DNA from: Chloroflexia bacterium | GTDB taxonomy: Bacteria > Chloroflexota > Chloroflexia > QHBQ01 > JADMIH01 | Assembly: GCA_025927935.1 (NCBI GenBank) | Contig: JAICKM010000293.1 | Coordinates: 1 to 8,110 of the forward strand | Length of the DNA: 8,110 nucleotides | Direction of reading: 5' to 3' | Part shown: in pieces, positions 1 through 5,609 of the stretch | Layout of the letters: every line of letters begins with the position of its first letter | Position numbering within the stretch: position 1 is the stretch's first letter | Position numbers and translations under genes: made by a program | Notes under the pieces: model-generated | The model's input: the letters and a program-made list of their open reading frames with translations, nothing else | The model's database searches: none | Told to the model about the DNA's origin: nothing

Positions 1-1
1 C

Positions 2-79
2 GCCGCCGGGCTGGCCGCCCGCTGGCAGTCCCTGGCCGCCCACGGCCTGGTGCCGCCCTGGCTGGGCCGGCTGCTGTAG
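2..79 (+). CDS. C-terminal end of an unidentified protein (partial)
   Basis: The reading frame enters from the left edge and ends at TAG 77-79, giving 25 residues that finish in VPPWLGRLL. In this frame every sense codon ends in G or C, as in the well-supported genes of the window. The competing frame that stays open to TAG 85-87 does not show this, so frame 2 is the likely coding frame. The tail is rich in Ala and Leu with two Trp and suggests an amphipathic C-terminal helix. It is too short to assign to a family. The gene converges on the SnoaL-like gene, and an inverted-repeat element begins only a few bases after its stop. Confidence 0.6.
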   Translation, partial: AAGLAARWQSLAAHGLVPPWLGRLL

Positions 80-85
80 CGGATT

Positions 86-267
86 AGATTGACCGCAGAG
101 ACGCGGAGAACGCAGAGGTTTTGATGGGCTGTGCACCCGAGGTAGGGAATCTAGCGCCTCGGTAGCGTAGAACCGGCACCCACGCTGAACATCAGCGATC
201 CACGGAATTCTCTAAACCACCCTTCTATTAATAAGCTCTGCGTCCTCTGCGTCTCTGCGGTCAATCT
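86..267. repeat. Inverted-repeat (MITE/REP-like) element between convergent genes
   Basis: The left arm at 86-117 begins AGATTGACCGCAGAGACGC. The right arm at 236-267 is its reverse complement, with 30 of 32 positions matching. The arms are themselves built of iterated CTCTGCGTC-like units (seen on the plus strand of the right arm) and flank a 118-bp core. The core holds a small inverted repeat, CCGAGG 137-142 with CCTCGG 157-162. No transposase frame is visible. The last two bases of the right arm lie in the stop codon (266-268, minus strand) of the SnoaL-like gene, and the left arm starts 7 bases after the upstream stop. From general knowledge, GCAGAGACGCAGAG-type repeats are scattered through intergenic DNA of several environmental phyla, including Chloroflexota. 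Whether this one is mobile or acts as a bidirectional terminator is inference. Confidence 0.75.
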
Positions 268-745
268 ATTCGGCCAGCAACGCCCGCAACTCCGCGGTGA
301 GGGCGGCGCTTTCCTCCGGGCGGCCGTGGAAGGCGGCCGGGGTGTTCTGGTAGAGTTCGACGCGCCACGCGCCGCCGTGCCGCGTGGCAACCAGGCTTTG
401 CACGGCGTTTAGATCGGGATTGATGTCTGCTGTGCCGGCGGGCACCAGGCCCGAGACGGCACGCAGCACGGCCACCTCAGGCGTCAGGAAGCGCACCTCG
501 CGCACCTTGCCGATGTAGGCGGGCGTGGGGTGATCGGCGAAGATCGGCGCCAGGTGCTCCGCGATGGCCGCGCGGCCGTTGATCACGCTGCCGTCATAGC
601 CGACCAGGTGGCCGGCCTCGCCGAACAGCGCCGCCATCCCGGCGGCGTCGCGCCGGTTCCACTGCTCCAGCAACGCCGCATACAGCTCGCGCACCCCGGC
701 CTCGGCGTCCGGCACGGCTGGTCCGTGCATCGATTGGGTGTCCAT
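266..745 (-). CDS. SnoaL-like / SgcJ-EcaC family small protein
   Basis: The 159-residue protein has the pattern of the NTF2-like SnoaL/DUF4440 superfamily, subgroup annotated as SgcJ/EcaC family (the TIGR02246 type). An N-terminal helix (LYAALLEQWNRRDAAGMAAL, about 21-40) is followed by the strand and turn LFGEAGHLVGYDGSVINGRAAI. A long middle part follows, with VAVLRAVSGLVP. The end carries the diagnostic WRVELYQNTPAAFHGRPE (about 127-144). Members form a cone-shaped alpha+beta barrel with a pocket. Many have no known reaction, and the 'oxidoreductase' label of the family is not well grounded. There is no signal peptide, so it is probably cytoplasmic. The start at 745 is preferred because GAGGGAGA lies 7 bases upstream; a second in-frame ATG at 730 has no such site. 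It lies 60 bp downstream of the STAND gene on the same strand, so co-transcription is possible. Its stop codon is embedded in the repeat element. Confidence 0.85.
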   Translation of the reverse strand: MDTQSMHGPAVPDAEAGVRELYAALLEQWNRRDAAGMAALFGEAGHLVGYDGSVINGRAAIAEHLAPIFADHPTPAYIGKVREVRFLTPEVAVLRAVSGLVPAGTADINPDLNAVQSLVATRHGGAWRVELYQNTPAAFHGRPEESAALTAELRALLAE

Positions 746-761
746 GCCACATTCTCCCTCG

Positions 762-800
762 CTATCCGGCCCGTGAATACGAATTGTGGGACCGGGATAG
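762..800 (-). other. Imperfect hairpin between STAND and SnoaL-like genes
   Basis: CTATCCGGCCC at 762-772 can pair with GGGACCGGGATAG at 788-800. This gives an 11-bp stem with two single-base bulges and a 15-base loop. It sits between the stop codon of the STAND gene (806-808) and the ribosome-binding site of the SnoaL-like gene. On the minus strand it is not followed by a run of T, so it is not a textbook intrinsic terminator. It could reduce read-through or protect a 3' end within a shared transcript. Confidence 0.35.
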
Positions 801-805
801 GGCTG

Positions 806-3800
806 CTATGGTGCTGAGCACGTCGGCTCTGGGTTGGTGATGCCGTATTGCGACCGCTCTTCCGGGGTCAGGTCGCGGGTCAATTCGGCACAGAGCGCAC
901 GAATCGTGTCATGGTAGTCGATTGGCCAGCGCCGGGCCGTCTTATCCAGGCTGGCCGTCAAGATGTACTTGCCGTCAGGCGAGAAGACCGCGGCCTTCAC
1001 CTGGTCGCTGTGGCCGGTGAACCGGCGGACTTCCTGCCCCGTCGCCACGTCCCACAGCCGCGCCACTCCATCATCGCCCGCCGTGAGGACCAGCCGGCCG
1101 TCCGACGAGAACTCCGCCGCCTTCATACCGGCATTAGGAACCGTAAAGCGTTGTAGTTCCTGCGCGGTCTGCACATCCCACACACGCGCGGTCGTGTCGT
1201 CGCCGGCAGTGACGATCTGCTTACCGTCGCGCGAAAAGCTGACCCGCACATACCCCGCCGTATGGCCGGTGAAGCGGCGCACTTCCTGGCCCGTCGCCGC
1301 GTCCCACAGCCGCACCTCGCCGTTGCCACTGCCGGCTAGCACCTGCTTGCCGTCCGGTGAGAAGACCGCCTTCGTGACGATATCCGTGAGCTGAAATGCG
1401 CGCAACTGGTGCCCCGTTGCTGCGTCCCACAGCCGCGCCGTCATGTCGTGACTGGCCGTCACGATCAGCTTCCCGTCGGGCGAGAAGAAGGCGCGATTCA
1501 CCTGGTCGGTATGGCCGGTGAAGCGGCGTAGCTCTTTCCCGGTCGCGGCGTCCCATAGCCGGGCGGTCCGGTCGTTGCTGGCGGTCAGCACCGTCTTGCC
1601 GTCGGGCGAGAAGACCGCGCTGCCCACGCGGCCCTCGTGCCCCACGAACCGCCGTAGCTCTGCGCCCGTGGCGGCGTCCCACATGCGCGCGGTCGCGTCG
1701 TCGCTGCCTGTGAGGATGTATTTGCCGTCCGCCGAGAGGCTGACCGACCACACGCCATCGCTGTGCCCATTGAGGACAAGCGCGCCTGGCGCCGCCTGCA
1801 TGTCCCAGACTCTCGCGGTGTTGTCAAAACTGGCGCTCGCCACCCGCTTGCCGTCACGGGAGAACGCGGCCCCGAAGATCTCTCCCGTGTGCCCGGTCAA
1901 TGTCCGGAGTAGCTGACCGGTTGCCACGTCCCATAGCTGCAGAACCCGGCCTTCCCCGCCGCTCAACAGGTATTTGCTGTCCGGCGAGAAGGTGAGTGCA
2001 AGCACCCCCTGCACGCCGGTGATCAGCCGCACCTGCCGGCCGGTGGCCGCATCCCACACCCGGATCTCACTGGCGACGGCATTGGCGTCGGGCACTTCGC
2101 CCGCTCCTGCCGCGACATACCGCCCGTCCGGCGAGTAGGCGGCCAGCGCGACCCAGCCGTGCTCGACAGGGAACTCGCGTAGCTGCCGGCCGGTAGCCGC
2201 ATCCCACAGGCGCGCCGTGTTGTCCAGGCTCGACGCGAACACATACTTGCCGTCGGGCGAGTACGCCGGGAATACGCCCGCCGTCGGGCCGGTGAAGGTG
2301 CGCAGCATCCGGCCCGTGCCGACATCCCACAGATGCGGGCTGTTATCCCCACCGTCGGTGAGCACGTACTTGCCGTCGGGCGAGAAATAGGTCCACGAAA
2401 TGGCGCCGCCGGCGCCGGCGGCGAAAACGCGCACCGTCTGATAGGTGGCGAGATCCCAGAGCCGCATGGTGCCGTCGTCGCTGCCGCTGATCAGGTATTT
2501 GCCGTCCGGCGAGAAGTCCAGGCCCCAGACGGCCTGAGTATGGCCGGTGAAGATGTGTACCACCTTGCCTCCGGCGATGTCCCAGAGCCGCACCGTGGAA
2601 TCTCGACTGCTGGTGGCCAGGTACTTGCCGTCGGGAGAGAACTTCGCCGCCTGGACCGCGGCGGTGTGCCCGGAGAAAACGCTGGGTGGGATACCCTGGA
2701 ACGCGACCGCCGAGAGCGCGGCGTCGGCTTGCGATGAGTACTCCGTGTGCAACGAGCGGATGCTGAGCAAGGCGATCAGGCTGGGATCGCCGTGCGCGAG
2801 CAGCAGGTTGTTGGCCTCGCCGGCGATGCGCGCGGCGCTGGCGTGGGCAAAGTTCGCCTCGGCGACGGCACTGCGGTTGAACGCCCAGGCCGCCAGGCCC
2901 GCCGCGACCAGCAGGAAGACGGCCAGACCGCCGACCAGGTAGCGCAGCCGGTTCGCGGCCCGCTTTTGCAGCGCCAACTCTCTGGCCTGCTGTTGTTGCT
3001 CGGCCTGCTCCCGCCGCTGCTGCTCCTGTAAGCTGGCCGCCAGGTACGCCTGCTCCGCGGCCGTCAGCGCCAGAGGCACCGCGCCGTCGCCAGGCGCCGC
3101 CAGGCCCGCGAACTGCGCCAGCCGCACCCCGCCGGCCAGGAAACTCGTCTCCTGGCCCGAGCGCTGCCACTCGGCCGCCGAATAGAGCAGCCGGCGCTGC
3201 ACCAGCAACTGCTCGCGGCTCTCGGCCAGCCAGGCGCTCAGCCGACCCCACGAGCGCAGCAGCGCCTCGTGCGCCACCTCCACCGTGGCCCCCCCGCTCA
3301 GCGGGTCGCGGTCGAAAGTTAGCATGCGGTAGCGCCCGTAGAGATCGAGTACCCGCTGGAGCGCGGCCTGATCGCGCGCCGCCGACATAACCTCGGCCAG
3401 CAGGGCGCGCCGCCGGGTGTCCTCCCCGCCTTCCCCCGGCGTCACCAGGCGCAGAAACAGGTCCCGCGCTTCGGCCTGCTCGGCCCCGCTCAACTGCTCG
3501 TACACACCCTCGGCGCGCCGCGCCAGCGAGCCGAAGACGCCGCCGCTGGCCTTGTAGGCCGCCAGAGTCATCAGCCGGCCCGCGCGCCGCTCGTATAGCT
3601 CGGTCAGCGCGTACTCCAGCAGGGGCAGCAGGCCCGGCTGCTCGCCCACGTCGCCCATGATCGCTGCCGCCAGCCCCTTCTCCAGCGCGACTCCCGCCCG
3701 CTCGGCCGGTTCGGTGATCGCCCGGTAGAGTTCATCTGCCGCGAGCGGGCCAACCACTTCCGTGCGCCAGCCGAACAACTCGCTGGACGGCAGGTAGAGC

Positions 3801-4669
3801 AGCGGCCGGTCGTAGAAGTCGGCGCGCAGCGTGATGATTACCCGCAGGCGACTGCGCTCGTCGGCCACCGCGCTGAAGAGGCTGTCGATGAAGCCCGCGC
3901 GCACCCGCTCATCGGGCACCATCGTAAACAGCTCTTCGAACTGATCGATCAGCAGCAGCAATTCGCTCTGCTCATCGCCCGGCAGCACCCGTTTGACGGC
4001 GCGGGCCAGCCCGCGCTCGTCGGCCCGCAACTGCTCCATCAGGCTCGGCGGCGGATTGGCCGCCACGCGCAACAGCGCCGCTTCCAGCTCCTCCAGCGGG
4101 TGCGTGCCGGGGCTGAGTTCGACGACGACGGGGCGCCCGCCGTTGGGCAGCCCGTGCTGCCGGAGCGCGGGCAGCAACCCCGCCCGCACCACGCTCGTCT
4201 TCCCGGCCCCGGACGGCCCGACCACGGCCAGGAAGCGCGCCAGCGCGGTTTCCTCGCCCAGCCGCTCGCGCAGGCGCTCGGTCAACGCCTCGCGGCCAAA
4301 GAAGTCGGGCGCGTCGGCCTCCTGAAAGGCGCGCAAGCCTTTGTACGGATTCGCCGTCTCCGGCGCGAGCAGGGCGGGGGCATGGCCGTTGGCCGAGACC
4401 GCCGGGCCGCGCGCATCCGGCGTGGCGGGGGCGGATCGGGGGCCGGGCGTGCGGGCGCGCTGGACCAGGGCCGCGCGTTCCTCGGGGGGCGTGTCGAGGG
4501 CGGCCACCAGCAGTTCGGCAAGCTGGCGCGAAGGGCGGGCGCCCCCTTCCTCGATCTTCTGGATGGTGTAGATGGAGCAGCCGGCCTTGTGGGCCAGTTC
4601 GGCCTGGGTGAGGTCCAGCGCTTTGCGCTGCCGCTTCAACCAGTCCTTGAAGGAATCGTCGCCCACCAT
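806..4669 (-). CDS. HTH-nSTAND NTPase-WD40 membrane-tethered protein
   Basis: The 1287-residue protein has five parts. An XRE-type HTH (about 7-60) carries LTQAELAHKAGCSIYTIQKI. After a Pro/Ala linker comes a novel-STAND P-loop NTPase (about 107-500) with the entry motif NPYKGLRAFQEADAPDFFGR, Walker A GPSGAGKTS (151-159) and Walker B LLLLIDQFEE (237-246). A Gln/Glu-rich coiled coil (about 545-572) leads to one membrane helix (about 578-597). Fourteen WD40 repeats (661-1256) are followed by a C-terminal tail with LTRDLTPEERSQYGI and PTC. Basic residues before the helix (QKRAANRLR) predict the N-terminus inside and the propellers outside. STAND proteins are nucleotide-driven, oligomerising signal switches; the ligand and target are unknown here. 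GAAGGGAG ends 8 bases before the ATG, supporting the start. A promoter lies about 100 bp upstream, with direct repeats suggesting autoregulation. An anti-phage (Avs-like) role is an alternative, but no effector nuclease or protease domain is seen. Confidence 0.93.
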   Translation of the reverse strand: MVGDDSFKDWLKRQRKALDLTQAELAHKAGCSIYTIQKIEEGGARPSRQLAELLVAALDTPPEERAALVQRARTPGPRSAPATPDARGPAVSANGHAPALLAPETANPYKGLRAFQEADAPDFFGREALTERLRERLGEETALARFLAVVGPSGAGKTSVVRAGLLPALRQHGLPNGGRPVVVELSPGTHPLEELEAALLRVAANPPPSLMEQLRADERGLARAVKRVLPGDEQSELLLLIDQFEELFTMVPDERVRAGFIDSLFSAVADERSRLRVIITLRADFYDRPLLYLPSSELFGWRTEVVGPLAADELYRAITEPAERAGVALEKGLAAAIMGDVGEQPGLLPLLEYALTELYERRAGRLMTLAAYKASGGVFGSLARRAEGVYEQLSGAEQAEARDLFLRLVTPGEGGEDTRRRALLAEVMSAARDQAALQRVLDLYGRYRMLTFDRDPLSGGATVEVAHEALLRSWGRLSAWLAESREQLLVQRRLLYSAAEWQRSGQETSFLAGGVRLAQFAGLAAPGDGAVPLALTAAEQAYLAASLQEQQRREQAEQQQQARELALQKRAANRLRYLVGGLAVFLLVAAGLAAWAFNRSAVAEANFAHASAARIAGEANNLLLAHGDPSLIALLSIRSLHTEYSSQADAALSAVAFQGIPPSVFSGHTAAVQAAKFSPDGKYLATSSRDSTVRLWDIAGGKVVHIFTGHTQAVWGLDFSPDGKYLISGSDDGTMRLWDLATYQTVRVFAAGAGGAISWTYFSPDGKYVLTDGGDNSPHLWDVGTGRMLRTFTGPTAGVFPAYSPDGKYVFASSLDNTARLWDAATGRQLREFPVEHGWVALAAYSPDGRYVAAGAGEVPDANAVASEIRVWDAATGRQVRLITGVQGVLALTFSPDSKYLLSGGEGRVLQLWDVATGQLLRTLTGHTGEIFGAAFSRDGKRVASASFDNTARVWDMQAAPGALVLNGHSDGVWSVSLSADGKYILTGSDDATARMWDAATGAELRRFVGHEGRVGSAVFSPDGKTVLTASNDRTARLWDAATGKELRRFTGHTDQVNRAFFSPDGKLIVTASHDMTARLWDAATGHQLRAFQLTDIVTKAVFSPDGKQVLAGSGNGEVRLWDAATGQEVRRFTGHTAGYVRVSFSRDGKQIVTAGDDTTARVWDVQTAQELQRFTVPNAGMKAAEFSSDGRLVLTAGDDGVARLWDVATGQEVRRFTGHSDQVKAAVFSPDGKYILTASLDKTARRWPIDYHDTIRALCAELTRDLTPEERSQYGITNPEPTCSAP
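899..2689 (-). repeat. Fourteen WD40-coding repeats (two seven-bladed propellers)
   Basis: Fourteen consecutive units of about 42 residues (about 126 bp), each with an FSPDGK..-type turn and most ending RLWD, cover residues 661-1256 of the STAND protein. Fourteen is exactly two sets of seven, the commonest WD40 propeller size. Units 1, 2, 7, 8, 9, 10, 12 and 14 keep the Gly-His dipeptide. Units 3-6, 11 and 13 have lost it. Unit 5 carries an insertion of about 9 residues (GEVPDANAVAS region). Units 9, 10, 12 and 14 are the most alike (RRFTGH or RRFVGH starts), suggesting later duplication or gene conversion among the distal blades. Confidence 0.92.
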
Positions 4670-4754
4670 AGACCCCGCTCCCTTCTGTAGGTGTTGCTCG
4701 TGGAGCAGTGCTGCAAGGGCGCGCTGGCCGCATAGGTCGCCCGGGTCCGGGTGT

Positions 4755-4790
4755 TTTACGAGTTTTTCTACGACTTATTTTACGACTGCA
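4755..4790. promoter_or_regulatory. Three 12-bp direct repeats (TACGA) over the STAND promoter
   Basis: The pentamer TACGA starts at 4757, 4769 and 4781, an exact 12-bp period. The fuller units are TTTACGAGTTTT, TCTACGACTTAT and TTTACGACTGCA. The last overlaps the -10 box of the minus-strand promoter, the middle one overlaps its predicted start site, and the first lies in the early transcript. Tandem sites in this position usually mean repression by a DNA-binding protein. The HTH of the STAND protein is an obvious but untested candidate. Confidence 0.45.
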
Positions 4791-4805
4791 AGACTATCTT
4801 GGCAA
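4777..4805 (-). promoter_or_regulatory. Sigma-70-type promoter for the STAND gene
   Basis: On the minus strand, TTGCCA (4805-4800, five of six to the -35 consensus) is separated by exactly 17 bases from TAAAAT (4782-4777, five of six to the -10 consensus). Transcription would start near 4770, giving a leader of about 100 nt before the STAND start codon. It lies in the most AT-rich stretch of the divergent region. Confidence 0.6.
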
Positions 4806-4826
4806 GGCCTTCTCTGCGACAATAAC
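4799..4826 (+). promoter_or_regulatory. Candidate promoter for the secreted-protein gene
   Basis: TTGGCA at 4799-4804 (five of six to the -35 consensus) is followed after 16 bases by AATAAC at 4821-4826 (four of six to the -10 consensus). This would place the start near 4833, about 50 nt before the gene at 4883. Its -35 box overlaps that of the divergent STAND promoter within the near-palindrome CTTGGCAAG (4798-4806). The two promoters may therefore compete or share a regulator. Confidence 0.35.
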
Positions 4827-4882
4827 TGCACGGCACCGGGAGCCGCGACGATGAACAGTTCACATCTGAAAGGAGCAACTCC

Positions 4883-5518
4883 ATGACTCGTAAACCGCGT
4901 ACTCTGCTGCTAATCGCGTTCCTGAGCGGGATCACGCTGCTGGCGCCCCGCGCGGCCTTCGCCGACCGGCCCGGCCTGCCGCCCCTCACTCCGCCCCCGC
5001 CGGATTTCGAGACCTGCCGGGCGACGGGCGCCGGCGCGATCTGCCAGGGGCGTCGCCAGTTCACTGAAGACGGTGGGCCTGTGGGCATATTCTGCGGCAC
5101 ATCCGCAAATCCGATCGAGTTGATCGCGACTCCCGACATCGCGACCCAGCGAGCCACGCGCTACTATGATCGGGACGGCAACCTGACGCGGCGGGTCCTC
5201 CACGAGGACTTCCAGGGCACGATCATCAACCCCGCGACGGGACTCTCGGTCCGCACAAACCAGCTTGATACGCTCACGGATGATCTGGCTGTGCCGGGCG
5301 ACCTGAGCGCTTTTACCGAGACGAGTACGGGAACGCTCAGATTCTACCTGCCGGGTGGGGGCGTCCTGGTGCATGATGCCGGGCTGTCCATCATCGGGCC
5401 CGACGGCACTATCTTCCGTGAGGAAGGGCAGCACGACCTCGACGCCTATTATGGGCAAGGTGATCGATCCGTGATGACCGCGCTCTGTGCTGCCCTCGGC
5501 AGCCCCGGCACGCCATAA
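4883..5518 (+). CDS. Secreted four-cysteine protein of unknown function
   Basis: The 211-residue protein is not assigned to a named family with confidence. A classical signal peptide is clear: a basic start MTRKPR, a hydrophobic core [15 protein letters not shown], and a probable signal peptidase I site AFA-DRP after residue 27. A proline-rich stretch (PPLTPPPP, about 33-40) follows. The mature part has Cys45, Cys54, Cys71 and Cys202, an even number that fits two disulfides outside the cell. It also has a central beta-rich region ([20 protein letters not shown], then [16 protein letters not shown] and IIGPDGTIF). There is no lipobox, membrane anchor or sortase signal, so it is probably released or loosely bound. 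AAAGGAG ends 7 bases before the ATG and fixes the start. It is divergent from the STAND gene and lies 91 bp before the fasciclin gene on the same strand, so the two may share a transcript. Confidence 0.82.
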   Translation: MTRKPRTLLLIAFLSGITLLAPRAAFADRPGLPPLTPPPPDFETCRATGAGAICQGRRQFTEDGGPVGIFCGTSANPIELIATPDIATQRATRYYDRDGNLTRRVLHEDFQGTIINPATGLSVRTNQLDTLTDDLAVPGDLSAFTETSTGTLRFYLPGGGVLVHDAGLSIIGPDGTIFREEGQHDLDAYYGQGDRSVMTALCAALGSPGTP

Positions 5519-5537
5519 CAGACGCCATGACCTGCTA

Positions 5538-5556
5538 CGGCAGGGCGGGCCTGCCG
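5538..5556. other. Short GC-rich hairpin between secreted-protein genes
   Basis: CGGCAGG (5538-5544) and CCTGCCG (5550-5556) form a perfect 7-bp stem with a 5-base loop. It lies 19 bases after the stop of the four-cysteine gene and 53 bases before the fasciclin start. No T-run follows, so partial termination or 3'-end protection is more likely than full termination. No convincing promoter is visible between these two genes. Confidence 0.35.
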
Positions 5557-5592
5557 GCGAGTTGGCGGACAGGTGGCAATATCACGATAGCC

Positions 5593-5600
5593 AGGAGAGG
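5593..5600 (+). promoter_or_regulatory. Ribosome-binding site deciding the fasciclin start
   Basis: AGGAGAGG lies 9 bases before the ATG at 5610. The frame is open back to an upstream ATG at 5487, but that start would overlap the previous gene. It would also put 41 non-hydrophobic residues ahead of an otherwise perfect signal peptide. The site at 5593-5600 therefore selects 5610. Confidence 0.65.
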
Positions 5601-5609
5601 AAGAAAGCC

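Noticed and set aside
899..2689. Regular 126-bp periodicity that might suggest a CRISPR or satellite array
   Set aside because: The period is the WD40 unit length in one continuous reading frame, and the units are diverged at DNA level. There are no short identical repeats with unique spacers.
2343..3251. Minus-strand open frame of 302 codons in another frame of the STAND gene
   Set aside because: Its Arg/Ala/Gly-rich composition has no motif. The overlapping STAND frame contains Walker motifs and WD40 repeats.
3972..4733. Minus-strand 253-codon frame starting upstream of the STAND start
   Set aside because: It overlaps the HTH and P-loop coding region out of frame and has an Arg/Pro-rich composition typical of shadow frames.
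5487..5609. Upstream ATG that would lengthen the fasciclin protein by 41 residues
   Set aside because: It overlaps the end of the previous gene and has no ribosome-binding site there. It would also bury the signal peptide, whereas the ATG at 5610 has AGGAGAGG and an immediate signal sequence.
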